Origin: Opitutia bacterium
Lineage (GTDB): Bacteria; Verrucomicrobiota; Verrucomicrobiia; Opitutales; UBA953
Assembly: GCA_003569165.1 (NCBI GenBank)
Contig: BGOI01000001.1
Coordinates: 342,001-406,000 of the forward strand
Reading direction: 5' to 3'
DNA: 64,000 nt
In this document: positions 44,010 through 56,035 of the stretch, in pieces
How positions within the stretch are numbered: position 1 is the stretch's first letter
How the letters are laid out: each line of letters begins with the position of its first letter
Position numbers and translations under genes: made by a program
Notes under the pieces: generated by a model
What the model saw: the letters and a program-made list of their open reading frames with translations, nothing else
Told to the model about the DNA's origin: nothing
Databases searched by the model: none

Positions 44010-44650
44010 AAGCGCTGCTCGGATCACGCGCGCTGATCGTCTCCGTCGTCCTCCTTCTCGCCGGGACAATCATCCCATTTATGATTTGGGGCGACGCGCT
44101 GGAAACGGCCTTCTCCGTGGAAGGCGCTCGCGTCTGGATGGCTAGCTTCGGTCCGGGAGCCGGCGTCGCCGGCATCGGCCTGCTCGTGGCGGACATCCTC
44201 CTGCCCATCCCGAGCACGCTCGTGATGTCGGCGCTGGGTCTGACCTACGGTCCACTCGTCGGCGGCCTCTATGCGGCGACCGGTTCGGCGCTCGCCGGAC
44301 TAATCGCTTACGGCCTCAGCCGCTGGCTCGGTCGTCCGCTGGCGCTGCGTCTCGCGGGCGAAGCCGGCCTGCACGAAGGCGAACGTTTCTTCGCGACGGG
44401 AGGAGCATGGGTCGTCGTATGCTCCCGCTGCCTCCCCATCCTACCCGAAGCGGTCGCCTGCCTGGCCGGCCTGAACCGCATGCCCTTCCGAACTTTCCTC
44501 CTCGCGGTACTCTGCGGCAGTTTGCCGATGGGCTTCATCTTCGCGGCGATTGGCGCACTAGGGCAGGACGACCCCGCCTGGGCGCTCGCGCTCAGCGTCG
44601 TGGTGCCCGCACTGCTCTGGCTAGGCGCGCGTCGCTGGATGCGACGCTGA
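44006..44650 (+). CDS. VTT-domain (DedA/SNARE-associated) membrane protein
   Basis: 214 residues, about six hydrophobic segments. The VTT core is seen in LLVADILLPIPSTLVMSALG, LGLTYGPLVGGLYAATGSALAG, GRPLALRLAGEAGLHEGERFF and RCLPILPEAVACLAGLNRM. DedA-family proteins move undecaprenyl phosphate or other lipids across the membrane. The ATG overlaps the cupin stop codon. It is convergent with the DUF1080 gene and directly abuts it. Confidence 0.85.
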   Translation: MKALLGSRALIVSVVLLLAGTIIPFMIWGDALETAFSVEGARVWMASFGPGAGVAGIGLLVADILLPIPSTLVMSALGLTYGPLVGGLYAATGSALAGLIAYGLSRWLGRPLALRLAGEAGLHEGERFFATGGAWVVVCSRCLPILPEAVACLAGLNRMPFRTFLLAVLCGSLPMGFIFAAIGALGQDDPAWALALSVVVPALLWLGARRWMRR

Positions 44651-45322
44651 TTAGCGCAGCTCCTTGATCCGGACGTTGCGGTACCAGACGTGCTTCGCCT
44701 CGTCTTGGAAACCGATATGTCCATCAACCGGACGGTCCTTCATCGGGGAAGTAGCGAGATCGAGGACAATCGTGCGTTCGCCGTTGAAGTCGACCGTCAG
44801 TTGGCGGTCCTTCAGCGTGAGCGTGTAGCGATTCCATTCGCCGGGCGCCTTCACCATGTTCTTCGAGGCGGCCATCGCGCGGATGATGCCGCCGCAGTCA
44901 TGATGGCCTGGCTTCGCGAGTCCGAAGGTATCGAGAATCTGTAGCTCGATGCCCTTGGCGACGGGGTCGAGCGGATCAGCGACGCAGAAGAAGACGCCCG
45001 AGTTGCCCGTCGGCTCCATCTTGAATTCCAGATCGAGGACGAAGTCGCGGTACTTACGCTCAGTGAAAATATAAGCGTCGAAACGCTTCCAGCCCGTCTC
45101 GCCGGGGCGCGGCTTCAGCGTCACGGTGCCGTCCGTGTCGTAGACCCAGTTACCCTTGGTCTTCCAACCGGCGAGGTCCTTGCCGTTGAAGAGCGGGGCG
45201 AAGCCCGGGGCATCGGCGGCCGGGTGCGGCACAGCAGCGGTCGCAGGGCTAACGGGATACGGGTCGGGCGCGGCGACGAGGGCGAGGGGCAACAGGGCGG
45301 CCAGGAGCAGGAAGCGGGGCAT
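44651..45322 (-). CDS. Exported DUF1080 (3-keto-disaccharide hydrolase) protein
   Basis: 223 residues from MPRFLLLAALLPLALVAAPD (signal peptide). The DUF1080 concanavalin-like beta-sandwich shows FAPLFNGKDLAGWKTKGNW, YRDFVLDLEFKMEPTGNSGVF, GIELQILDTFG, PGEWNRYTLTLKDRQLTVDF and a final GHIGFQDEAKHVWYRNVRI. Members hydrolyse or hydrate 3-keto-glycosides or bind polysaccharides. It sits alone, opposite the S9 peptidase, about 30 kb from the two Gfo/Idh/MocA genes. A functional link to those genes is an inference. Confidence 0.85.
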   Translation of the reverse strand: MPRFLLLAALLPLALVAAPDPYPVSPATAAVPHPAADAPGFAPLFNGKDLAGWKTKGNWVYDTDGTVTLKPRPGETGWKRFDAYIFTERKYRDFVLDLEFKMEPTGNSGVFFCVADPLDPVAKGIELQILDTFGLAKPGHHDCGGIIRAMAASKNMVKAPGEWNRYTLTLKDRQLTVDFNGERTIVLDLATSPMKDRPVDGHIGFQDEAKHVWYRNVRIKELR

Positions 45323-45406
45323 GCGAATGAAGTAACGCGCGGCGGAAAGAGGTCGAGCCACATATCAGGTTCGACTGCCCTCGGGTTGTCATAATAAATA
45401 TACGAC

Positions 45407-47326
45407 ATGGTCCGCCCCACCCTGTTCTCCGTCCTGCTCTGCGCCGCCGCCGTTCAGGCCGCGGTGCCGCCCAACATCGTCGCCGAAGGCGTCCCGCCTT
45501 TACCACCCACGCTCGCCGCCGAACTGGCGCCGTACCTCGGCCTCGGCGGTGCGAGTTTCCGCGGCTGGCACTCCACGCGACGGGCGGCGCTCGTGACCAC
45601 CCGCATCGGCGACGCATCGCACCTACATTTAATGGACGCGCCCCTGGCGAAACGCGCGGCCCTGACAGGCGGCGTCGAGCCGGTGAAGGGCGGCCAGATG
45701 CAGCCCGGCGGCACGCGGCTGCTGTATTCCAGCGACGTCGGGGGCGACGAAAACCACCAGCTCTTTCTCAAGGACACCGCCGATCTCAAGGCCCCACCGC
45801 GACGCCTGACCGACGGCAAGTCGCGCAACATCGAAGCCTGCTGGTCGCGCGATGGCCAGCGGATCGCGTTCTCCACCAACCGGCGCAACGGCAAGGACAG
45901 CGATATCGTGATCAAGGAAATCCAGGCGCCTTATGCCGAACGCATCGTGCACACCGGCACCTCCGCGGGCTGGGGGCCCCTCGAATGGTCGCCCGACGGG
46001 AAGCTGCTGCTACTGCGCCAATCGATGAGTCTGGCGGAATCGCGCCTGTGGACGATGGACGTCGCCACCGCGCAGAAGACCCAGATTACGCCGAAGACCG
46101 GCCGCACCTATTTCACGCAGGCGTCCTTCGGCGAAGGCGGCCGGGCCGTCTACGCCCTGGCGAACCTCGACTCCGACTTTCTGACGCCGACGCGGATCGA
46201 CGTCGCCACCGCGGAACTCCGTAAGCTCGCCGGCGGGCCGGCCTGGGACGGCGAAGAGCTCGTCGTCTCGGGCGACGGCACGCGGCTTGCCGTCACCTTC
46301 AACGTCGAGGGCTTCTCGGAGCTTCGTTGCTGGGACCTGGCCACCGGCCAGCTGCTACCCGCGCCGAAACTCAAGGCCGGCGTGCTCAGCAACCTCCAGT
46401 TCCGGCCCGGCAGTCATGAGGTCGGCTTCTCACTCAACAGCGAAGACTCCCCGAGCGACGCCTGGTCGGCCGACCTGGACAGCGCCGCCGTCACGCGTTG
46501 GACCAGCCGGACGAGCAAGCCGAAGCTAGAGATTCCCAGCCCGGAGCCAGTGATCAGCCGCACGCTAAGCTTCGACGGCGTCAGCATCCCTTCGCTCATC
46601 TATCACCCCGACCCGCGGAAGTTTCCCGGCAAGCGGCCCGTGCTGATGATCTTCCATGGCGGCCCCGAAGGCCAATCGCGGCCCGGCTTTCGGGGCAGCT
46701 CCCACTTCTACCTCAACGAACTCGGCGTCGCGCTCGTGTATCCGAACGTCCGCGGTTCCACCGGGTATGGCCGGAAATACCTCGCACTCGACGACGGCGT
46801 GAAACGCGAAGGCGCCATCCGCGACATCGGGGCGGTACTCGACTGGATTGTCCAGTCCGACCGGCTCGACGCCACCCGCGTGGCTTCCTACGGCGGCAGC
46901 TACGGCGGCTTCATGAGCCTCGCCTGCCTCGTCAACTATCCCGAGCGGTTCCGCTGCGGCGTTGACAACGTCGGCATCGCCAATTTCGCGACCTTCCTCC
47001 GGGATACCTCCGACTATCGACGCAACGCCCGGCGCATGGAGTATGGCGATGAACGCAAGCCAGAGATCAAGGCGTTCCTGGACCGGATCTCGCCGGCGAA
47101 CCATGCCGAGCGGATTCGCGCCCCGCTGCTAATCGTCCAGGGGAAGAACGACCCCCGGGTCCCGTTCACCGAAGCCGAGCAGATGCGCGACGCCGTGAAG
47201 GGCCAGGGCGGCACGGTCTGGTATATACTGGCCAAGGACGAAGGCCATGGCTTCGCCAAGAAGGTCAATGCGGATTACCAGTTCGCCACTACCATCCTCT
47301 TCCTCCGGACCCACCTGCTGAACTGA
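45407..47326 (+). CDS. Exported prolyl-oligopeptidase family S9 peptidase
   Basis: 639 residues with a signal peptide (MVRPTLFSVLLCAAAVQAAV). The N-terminal part is a WD40-like beta-propeller (LLYSSDVGGDENHQLFLKD, QRIAFSTNRRNGKDSDIV, PLEWSPDGKLLLLRQ). The C-terminal hydrolase has LMIFHGGPEGQSRPGF, YPNVRGSTGYGRKYL, nucleophile SYGGSYGGFMSLACLVNYP, Asp in VQGKNDPRVPFTEAE and His in DEGHGFAKKVN. The catalytic triad is complete. It most resembles dipeptidyl aminopeptidase/acylaminoacyl-peptidase enzymes and probably releases or trims peptides in the periplasm. Confidence 0.92.
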   Translation: MVRPTLFSVLLCAAAVQAAVPPNIVAEGVPPLPPTLAAELAPYLGLGGASFRGWHSTRRAALVTTRIGDASHLHLMDAPLAKRAALTGGVEPVKGGQMQPGGTRLLYSSDVGGDENHQLFLKDTADLKAPPRRLTDGKSRNIEACWSRDGQRIAFSTNRRNGKDSDIVIKEIQAPYAERIVHTGTSAGWGPLEWSPDGKLLLLRQSMSLAESRLWTMDVATAQKTQITPKTGRTYFTQASFGEGGRAVYALANLDSDFLTPTRIDVATAELRKLAGGPAWDGEELVVSGDGTRLAVTFNVEGFSELRCWDLATGQLLPAPKLKAGVLSNLQFRPGSHEVGFSLNSEDSPSDAWSADLDSAAVTRWTSRTSKPKLEIPSPEPVISRTLSFDGVSIPSLIYHPDPRKFPGKRPVLMIFHGGPEGQSRPGFRGSSHFYLNELGVALVYPNVRGSTGYGRKYLALDDGVKREGAIRDIGAVLDWIVQSDRLDATRVASYGGSYGGFMSLACLVNYPERFRCGVDNVGIANFATFLRDTSDYRRNARRMEYGDERKPEIKAFLDRISPANHAERIRAPLLIVQGKNDPRVPFTEAEQMRDAVKGQGGTVWYILAKDEGHGFAKKVNADYQFATTILFLRTHLLN

Positions 47327-47458
47327 CGGCGAAATCTTAAACGACTACAAATGATGGTGGGACGGTGACAGATTCCCCTCGCAGGCCGGCGGTGTATCGA
47401 CCAAAACGGAACTTCGACTGCACCCCGTGGTCGAAACCCCTACCCCCCCCCACTGACC

Positions 47459-49885
<2,427 letters not shown>

Positions 49886-49907
49886 GCCAGCCAGGCCAAC
49901 GGCCCCC

Positions 49908-49939
49908 AAGGGCTCCCCGACCGGGGAGCCCTTCTTTTT
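49908..49939 (+). terminator. Rho-independent terminator after hppA
   Basis: An 11-bp stem AAGGGCTCCCC/GGGGAGCCCTT with loop GACC, then CTTTTT on the plus strand. Confidence 0.93.
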
Positions 49940-50156
49940 ACCCATAAATCGAGGGGTTATATTATTTTTAGAAACCTCCGGCGCCCCGCTGGACAAGCTT
50001 CGGCGGCCGGGCATAGTAACGTCCTCGGCCAGTTCTCCGCCCACCCCGGCGTCCCTGTCCGATCCTTCCATTCCATTGCTCACCTTTCCAGCCGCGCGCC
50101 GTTTTCCCACGGACCGCACGGCAGGGACTCCCTCTCTTCTTTTTAAAAACCAAACC

Positions 50157-50966
50157 ATGAAACGCCACTCCCCCGCTCCTTCCCGCCCTCGCCCGCTGCT
50201 CCGACGTCGCCTCCGTACTCCCTTCCCCGCCATGAAACTCCGCGAACGCCTTGAGGCCCTCGGCGGCGCGGACGAAGGCCTGCCCACGTTCTTCGTGCTG
50301 CCGGCTTACGGCGACTGCGTCCGCCTGAGCGGACCGGAGCTCCATGGCGACATCGGCGTGCGCATCGCCGGTGACGACTCGGGGCCAACCGGCGTCGATG
50401 GCCGGACGAACGAAGTCACCTTCGACTTCCGCGCCGCGGACAAAGCGGTCGTCCAGGCGATCGTGGCCGGCCTTGGGCCGGAGGTGCGCGAGGAAAAAGT
50501 CCGCCGGCCGAAGCAGGAGATCCAAGGCCACCGCGTGCCCGGCCACCAGCCGAACGTGGGCCACTTCCTCGCCTGGGCGTGCTGCATGCCCAGCATGGAG
50601 GATCACGTCATCCTGGAGTCGGCTATCGACGCTGGCATGGCCTGTGAGTTCGATTGCTTCGAGCACATCCACTCGGCCATGCGCGCGCTCGACTTCATGC
50701 GCATGGTCCGCATGGAAGGCGGCCACGGCAGCGCTTGCGACGGCGACGAGATCCCCCCGCACCTGCGCCACCCAACCCGGCAGGGTCTCACCGGCAAGGC
50801 CGCGGTCCGCGTTACCCACCAAGGGCGGAAGGTCGCGCTGAACGCGACAATCGACACCAAGCCTAATCCAGCAGGCGAGCGCCTGAGGATTCACTACGGC
50901 TGGTCTGCTGAACGCCAACGCTACCTGGTCGGCTGGGTCAGCGACCTCGCGCCGAAGGCTCAGTGA
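50157..50966 (+). CDS. Protein of unknown function, Cys/His-rich centre
   Basis: 269 residues from MKRHSPAPSRPR; a start at 50232 (MKLRERLEALGG) gives 244 residues and may be the true one, since the first 25 residues are a bare Arg/Pro tail. No signal peptide. The central block HFLAWACCMPSMEDHVILES ... CEFDCFEHIHSAMRAL has three to four Cys and several His that could bind metal. I do not recognise it. It is convergent with the UPF0114 gene, the two stops overlapping by seven bases. The 220 bases between the hppA terminator and this gene hold only an AT-rich TTATATTATTTTT tract that may be its promoter. Confidence 0.55.
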   Translation: MKRHSPAPSRPRPLLRRRLRTPFPAMKLRERLEALGGADEGLPTFFVLPAYGDCVRLSGPELHGDIGVRIAGDDSGPTGVDGRTNEVTFDFRAADKAVVQAIVAGLGPEVREEKVRRPKQEIQGHRVPGHQPNVGHFLAWACCMPSMEDHVILESAIDAGMACEFDCFEHIHSAMRALDFMRMVRMEGGHGSACDGDEIPPHLRHPTRQGLTGKAAVRVTHQGRKVALNATIDTKPNPAGERLRIHYGWSAERQRYLVGWVSDLAPKAQ

Positions 50967-51529
50967 TCGCTGGGGTGGCGCTGCATCTTCTCGCCCCAGG
51001 CGAAAAGGATCATCGAGGCGAGGAACACGCCGTGGATGATGGCCTGCCAGAGGATTACCTTCTCATCGCCGGCGGTCATCGACTCTCCGGCGGCGGCAGC
51101 CGAGGTAATGTCGATGAAGCTCTTCAGGAGGTGGATGGCCGAGATACTCGCGAGGCTGCCGGCGAGTTTCACCTTCAGCGTGTTGGCGTTGATGTGGTCG
51201 AGCCAGTCGGGGCGGTCGCCGTTCTCGCCGAAGTCGATGCGGGAGACGAAGGTCACGTAGCCACCGACGACGACCATGTTGACGAGGTTGGCCACCATCG
51301 AGATGTCCACGAGCGAGAGGATGCCCAGCATGATTTTGCTCTCGGTGGCGGCGGGGAAGTCCTGCAAGAGATGCAGGAGTTCCTGTACGCTCTTCCAGGC
51401 GTAGGCGAAAGCGGCGAAGATCAGCGCGACGTAGATCGGCGCCTGCACCCAGCGGCTGGCGAAGATGAAATATTCCAGCCTGTGCTCGAGCTTCTTCAAG
51501 ATGCCTTCGTCCTTGGAGTCTTTGGCCAT
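50960..51529 (-). CDS. UPF0114 (YqhA-like) membrane protein
   Basis: 189 residues and four hydrophobic segments. Family signatures are ILKKLEHRLEYFIFASRWVQ, ILSLVDISMVANLVNMVVVGGY, WLDHINANTLKVKLAGSLAS and an acidic loop before IIHGVFLASMILFAWGEKM. YqhA/TIGR00645 proteins are small membrane proteins of unknown function, conserved in many Proteobacteria and PVC bacteria. The start follows a stretch of about 60 bases without a gene. Confidence 0.85.
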   Translation of the reverse strand: MAKDSKDEGILKKLEHRLEYFIFASRWVQAPIYVALIFAAFAYAWKSVQELLHLLQDFPAATESKIMLGILSLVDISMVANLVNMVVVGGYVTFVSRIDFGENGDRPDWLDHINANTLKVKLAGSLASISAIHLLKSFIDITSAAAAGESMTAGDEKVILWQAIIHGVFLASMILFAWGEKMQRHPSDH

Positions 51530-51679
51530 GCCCGGAGATTTACGATTTCAGGTCGACCGTCAAGCCGTCGGAACGCATGGGCTGTTACAGAATAAAGCCA
51601 GATGAAGGACGGACTGGCACTGTGCCTGCCCCTTCGCCTTCTGGCCAACTGATCAACCAATCAACGGGTCAACTTCCGA

Positions 51680-53170
51680 TCAGACCCCCGCGCTCGCCGC
51701 GGCCTCGCCGAGCGGGTCGGCGTTCGGCTCGCGCAGGTATGCGTCGGCCTTGGCGGAGACGATCACGCCGTAATTGATGGTACCTAGCCAACCCGACATG
51801 ATGATACCGACGCTGCCGGCATGGTAGAAGCCGCCGACCTGCTCGGGCAGGGCCATCGAGACCTTGAGGCCTTCGAATTTAGTGCCAAACGAGGTGCCAC
51901 CAATGTGACGGACGTAGCGCTGGACGGTGCGCGGCGTAGCGGCCTCGGCGTGGTCGACCTTGGAACGGATGTCGGGGATGAACTTCTCGAGGCCCTTGAA
52001 GGATTCCTCGATGACGCGCGCCTTGTGAATCGCGTAGTCGGCGGCGGAGAGCTGCGCCCAGTCCTCAAACTTCTGGTTGACCGACGTGACGATCGCATAG
52101 CGCGGCTTCTTGGTATGCGGACGAGTGTCCGGATAATAAACCGAGTAGGTACGTGACGTGGTGTGGAAGTCGACGAGCTCGTGGCTGGAGAACGGCTTGG
52201 CCTCGGAAGTGAAGACGAGGTCGCCAATGTGCGGGATGGTCTCGCCTTCGCGCACGCCCATGTAGACCTGGCAGGAGGAGGTGTTCACGCGCACTTTCTT
52301 GGCTTCCTCGAGGAACGGCGCCTCGAAGGCGTCCTCCCCGCCCATCTTGAGGACGGTATCTTTGATGTTAGCGTTCGAGACGACGGTCGCACAGGCGACC
52401 TCGGCTTCTTCGCCGAGACGCGTGCCGCGGAGCTTCACGCCCATGACGCGACGGCGGCCAGAAGCATCCTTCTCGACGAGGACCTTCTCGACGAGGACGT
52501 TGCGGCGGATATCGACGCCGTTGGCCTTCATCTCGGCGGTCATGAGGTTGATCATGGTGTCGGTGCCGCCCTGGAAGATGAACACGCCCTTCGACATGAA
52601 GTTCGAGAAGACGATGCCGAAAGTAATCGCGGGGTCGTCGAGGGTGGAGCCGTTGGCGTAGGCGATGGGTTCGAGGAGGAGGCGCTGGACGTCGGGACGG
52701 CCAGGGAAGAACTGCTCGAACAGCTGACGCGTGGTACGCGGGTCGTTGTCGTAGTAGTTCATCTCGCGCAGGTGCGCGAAGAAGGCTTCGACGGTCTCGG
52801 CGGAAAGCTTGAACTGCTCGATGAGGATGCGCGTGAAGTCGGCGCGGTCGAAAGTGGTGCGGACGTCGAAGTCAGGGTTGATGAAACGGACGTCGCTGAG
52901 CTGGTGGATACGATCCGAGATCTCCTTGGTCCAGTAGCGGCGCGTGGACTTAATCATCCCGTGCGGGAAGCCGTGCAGGGAGATGTCGAAGACGTGGCCG
53001 CCGGCGCGCTTGAAGAAGGTGGCGAGGCCGCCCAGCTGGTAATGGTGCTCGAGGAGGAGCACCTTACGGCCGAACTTCGCGAGGTTGTTCGCCGCGGTCA
53101 TCCCGCCGAGACCGGCGCCGATGACGACGGCGTCATAGCGGGGGAGGAGGTTGTCGAACGGCGAAGGCAT
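51680..53170 (-). CDS. FAD-dependent phytoene desaturase/carotenoid isomerase-like oxidoreductase
   Basis: 496 residues from [20 protein letters not shown]; the ATG 10 codons upstream is less likely. The FAD-binding Rossmann motif is [26 protein letters not shown]. The mid-region [20 protein letters not shown]-type block and the C-terminal [23 protein letters not shown] match the CrtI/CrtISO/amine-oxidase family. It may desaturate or isomerise carotenoids or process another polyprenoid. No crtB or other carotenoid gene is in view, so the substrate stays open. It is the first of two minus-strand genes with the ABC ATPase upstream. Confidence 0.82.
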   Translation of the reverse strand: MPSPFDNLLPRYDAVVIGAGLGGMTAANNLAKFGRKVLLLEHHYQLGGLATFFKRAGGHVFDISLHGFPHGMIKSTRRYWTKEISDRIHQLSDVRFINPDFDVRTTFDRADFTRILIEQFKLSAETVEAFFAHLREMNYYDNDPRTTRQLFEQFFPGRPDVQRLLLEPIAYANGSTLDDPAITFGIVFSNFMSKGVFIFQGGTDTMINLMTAEMKANGVDIRRNVLVEKVLVEKDASGRRRVMGVKLRGTRLGEEAEVACATVVSNANIKDTVLKMGGEDAFEAPFLEEAKKVRVNTSSCQVYMGVREGETIPHIGDLVFTSEAKPFSSHELVDFHTTSRTYSVYYPDTRPHTKKPRYAIVTSVNQKFEDWAQLSAADYAIHKARVIEESFKGLEKFIPDIRSKVDHAEAATPRTVQRYVRHIGGTSFGTKFEGLKVSMALPEQVGGFYHAGSVGIIMSGWLGTINYGVIVSAKADAYLREPNADPLGEAAASAGV

Positions 53171-53241
53171 TGCGAAGGAAGATGAAGTAGGACGAAGCAA
53201 GGGTTAAGGGGAAGTCGAAAGCGGTCAAACCGCCCTACCAC

Positions 53242-54045
53242 CTACTTACCGGCGACATCCAGCGACCATCCGGCCCGCCCTTTAGTCAGGCGCACCTTGC
53301 GTCCGAAAAGCTTCGATAGCGCGGCGGGCTTCAGGACGTCGGCCATCTTGCCGGCAGCGAGGGCGGCCCCGTTCCGCAGCAGCAGGACATGGGTGAAGGT
53401 CGGGAGAATCTCCTCCACGTGGTGCGTGACGAACACGATGGCCAAGCCCGGCTTCAGTTTTGGGAGGCGCTTCACCAAAGAGAGGAACTCGGCGCGGGCG
53501 ATGGGATCGAGGCCCGCGCAGGATTCGTCGAGGATCAGCAACGCCGGATCTGAGGCCAAGGCGCGGGCGATGAGCACGCGCTGGCGTTCGCCCTGGGAAA
53601 GGTGACCCCACGGGCGCGCGCCGAGTCCGCCGACCTTGAGCAAGCGTAGCAGACGGAGCGCGAGCGCGCGCGCCGCGGGCTTCGGACGACGCCAGAGATT
53701 GATGAGTCCGTCGACACCGCCGGCCACGACGGACAACGCGGGCTCGGAGGGCTGGATCATCGCCGCGACGGACGGACCCACGAGGCCGATGCGCCGTCGC
53801 AGTTCGCGCCAATCGCTGCGACCGAACGTCTCGCCGAGGACCGAAAGCGAACCGGAGGTCGGCGCGAAGTATCCCGTGAGCGCGGCGAGGAGCGAAGACT
53901 TACCCGAGCCGTTCGGTCCGAGCATCACCCAATGCTGCCCGGGCTCCACGCGCCAATCCAAGCCACGTAAGATGACCTTGTCTTCGCGTGCGATCCGCAG
54001 GCGGGAGACTTCGAGCACGGGAACTTGGACGACAGAACGGGGCAC
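53242..54045 (-). CDS. ABC transporter ATP-binding protein (stand-alone)
   Basis: 267 residues starting at GTG. Walker A is MLGPNGSGKSSLL, signature LSQGERQRVLIARAL, Walker B ALLILDESCAGLDP and the H-loop VFVTHHVEEI. It is a single nucleotide-binding domain without an adjacent permease, similar to the YlmA/ModF-like group. It could drive a membrane partner elsewhere or act as a soluble ATPase. It lies 71 bases upstream of the desaturase-like gene. Confidence 0.87.
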   Translation of the reverse strand: MPRSVVQVPVLEVSRLRIAREDKVILRGLDWRVEPGQHWVMLGPNGSGKSSLLAALTGYFAPTSGSLSVLGETFGRSDWRELRRRIGLVGPSVAAMIQPSEPALSVVAGGVDGLINLWRRPKPAARALALRLLRLLKVGGLGARPWGHLSQGERQRVLIARALASDPALLILDESCAGLDPIARAEFLSLVKRLPKLKPGLAIVFVTHHVEEILPTFTHVLLLRNGAALAAGKMADVLKPAALSKLFGRKVRLTKGRAGWSLDVAGK

Positions 54046-54130
54046 GGCGTAAGGCTATGGAGCAACCTGGGCGGGCTTCCAAGCCGCAACCACGCTTGCC
54101 CTCGGTACGGTTCGCGACTAGCCCTTCGTC

Positions 54131-54868
54131 ATGCGTCGGTACCCCGCCCTGCTCCTTGTCCTACTCTCCGCCGTCGTCGGCGCCGCCGAACCGGCGACCC
54201 CCGCCTCGCGGACGACCCCCGAGGGCCTCGTCGTCAAGGAAGGCGTCGAGACGCGCATCGCCTGCGACCACAATGGCGGCTACTCGAAATATTCCGGCGT
54301 CTACCACTACCGCGTCGTCTTGCCGAAGGGCTATCACGGTGATGCGACCAAGAGCTGGCCCGCAATCTTCGTCGCCTCGCCCGGCGGCAACGCCTCGATG
54401 GGCAACATGGCCGAGTGGATCAAGAAGCACGGCTACATCGCCATCCTCCTCGACGAATCCAAGAACGGCCCGTGGGACCCCAGCGTCGGCAATTTTCTCG
54501 CCGCCAATCAGGACGCCGAGAAGCGCTTCCGCATCGCCGCCGGCCGCAAGGTGTGCACGGGCTTTTCTGGAGGCGCGCGCGCGAGCTCGGTCTTCGCCAG
54601 CATTGGTGATGGTTTCGGCGGCGTGGTCTTGCAAGGCGCCGGCGCTGGCCAACTCGACAACGGCATCCAGGGACTGCGCGGCGTGCAGATCCCCGCGGTC
54701 GCCCTGACCATGGGCACCAAGGACGGCAACCGTGGCGAAATCAAGCAGCTGCGCGAGACGCAGGGCGATCGCCTGCAGGTCTTCGAGTTTGAAGGCGGCC
54801 ACCAGTGGGCCCCGAAGGCCGTGGTCGAGAAAGCCCTCGACTACGTGGATTCGAAGCTGCCGAAGTAA
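54131..54868 (+). CDS. Exported alpha/beta hydrolase
   Basis: 245 residues with a signal peptide (MRRYPALLLVLLSAVVGAAE). The alpha/beta-hydrolase core has RVVLPKGYHG, a nucleophile elbow CTGFSGGARASSVFA (Ser), an acid in TMGTKDGNRGE and a histidine in FEGGHQWAPKAVV. It is close to PHB depolymerase- and dienelactone-type enzymes. The substrate is unknown. It is tandem with the next exported hydrolase-like gene, 51 bases away. Confidence 0.78.
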   Translation: MRRYPALLLVLLSAVVGAAEPATPASRTTPEGLVVKEGVETRIACDHNGGYSKYSGVYHYRVVLPKGYHGDATKSWPAIFVASPGGNASMGNMAEWIKKHGYIAILLDESKNGPWDPSVGNFLAANQDAEKRFRIAAGRKVCTGFSGGARASSVFASIGDGFGGVVLQGAGAGQLDNGIQGLRGVQIPAVALTMGTKDGNRGEIKQLRETQGDRLQVFEFEGGHQWAPKAVVEKALDYVDSKLPK

Positions 54869-54919
54869 GCGGTCGGTCTTGCCATCCCTAGGCGGTGCGG
54901 GCATCTAGAGCGCAACCCC

Positions 54920-55990
54920 ATGCGTACCGTTCTCGCCTACCTGTCCCTCGGCTTCGTCGCTTCCATTGTCGACGCTGCCCCGGTGAAGTTCAACGACCCG
55001 AAGCCCCAGGCTTACCACCTCACGGTGCGCGCCAGCGAGGTCGACCCGTCCGCGAAGTCTTATCCCGACATCGAGTTCGGGCTGGAGAGCAAGGGCAAGC
55101 CGGCCGACGTGCAGACCGCCGATGTCGACACGCGCGTCGCGCCCCGCGGCCAGCTCGTCGTCTGGCTGATGGGCCACAACCCCGTCATCGCCGAGAAGGT
55201 CAACGGCTACGGCTACCATCATATCAGCGTCCATTACGCCCGCGGCTGGTTCGGCAAGCTCAACACCGTGCCCGCCGACACGCAGCACCTCGGCAACATC
55301 CGCCTCGAGGCCACCGCCGGCGTCGATGCTTCGAAGTCGGTCGAGATCGCCGAAGCCGATTCCGCCAAGGGACGCGCCACGCGGATGGTCCAGTGGCTCG
55401 TGAAGAAGCACCCTCAGGGCCGCTGGGAACAGTTCCTCATCGCCGGCGGCAAGGAACTCGACTGGACCAAGGTCGTCGTCGGCGGCTCTTCGCACGGCGC
55501 CACTTCCTCCGCGCGTTTCGCGATGCACCAGCAGGTCGCGCGCGTGATCATGTTCTGCGGCCCGCGCGACAACACCGAAGACTGGCAGGCCGGTCCGTCG
55601 GCGACGCCGCTCAACCGCTTCTTCGGTTACACCCACGTCCTCGACAGCGGCTGGACCGGCGACCATTACCAGCGCTCGTGGCTGATGCTGCGCCTCAACG
55701 CCTACGGACCCATCGTGAACGCCGAAACGGAGAAAGCTCCCTATGGTCATTCGCGCCGCCTCATCGCCGACGCTCCGATGAAGGGCGACGAAAAGAAGCA
55801 GGCCGGCGCCGCGCACGGCTACGTGACGCCGAGCAAAGGCTCGCCCAAGGACGCCCAAGGACGACCCCTGCAGGAAGACGTGTGGAAGTATCTGTTCACC
55901 TCCGACGTCGAGAAAGTCGGCAAGCCGGTGCCCGCAGAAGCCGGCGTGAAGATGGACCAGCGCTCCGAGGCCAAGCCGAAGAAGAAGTAA
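54920..55990 (+). CDS. Exported alpha/beta hydrolase-like protein (BPSS1187-type)
   Basis: 356 residues, signal peptide MRTVLAYLSLGFVASIVDAA. The mature part has LVVWLMGHNPVIAEK, VVVGGSSHGATSSARFAMH (serine nucleophile elbow, GGSSHG) and a long tail ending in Lys-Lys-Lys. The pattern fits the BPSS1187 group of alpha/beta hydrolases of PVC bacteria, a family without known substrate. It is preceded by another hydrolase in tandem; the two may be paralogous in function but not closely similar. Confidence 0.65.
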   Translation: MRTVLAYLSLGFVASIVDAAPVKFNDPKPQAYHLTVRASEVDPSAKSYPDIEFGLESKGKPADVQTADVDTRVAPRGQLVVWLMGHNPVIAEKVNGYGYHHISVHYARGWFGKLNTVPADTQHLGNIRLEATAGVDASKSVEIAEADSAKGRATRMVQWLVKKHPQGRWEQFLIAGGKELDWTKVVVGGSSHGATSSARFAMHQQVARVIMFCGPRDNTEDWQAGPSATPLNRFFGYTHVLDSGWTGDHYQRSWLMLRLNAYGPIVNAETEKAPYGHSRRLIADAPMKGDEKKQAGAAHGYVTPSKGSPKDAQGRPLQEDVWKYLFTSDVEKVGKPVPAEAGVKMDQRSEAKPKKK

Positions 55991-56035
55991 GCCGCCGGAA
56001 GGACGGCTTGCGCTCGGCGGCCTTTCGGCTGTTGG

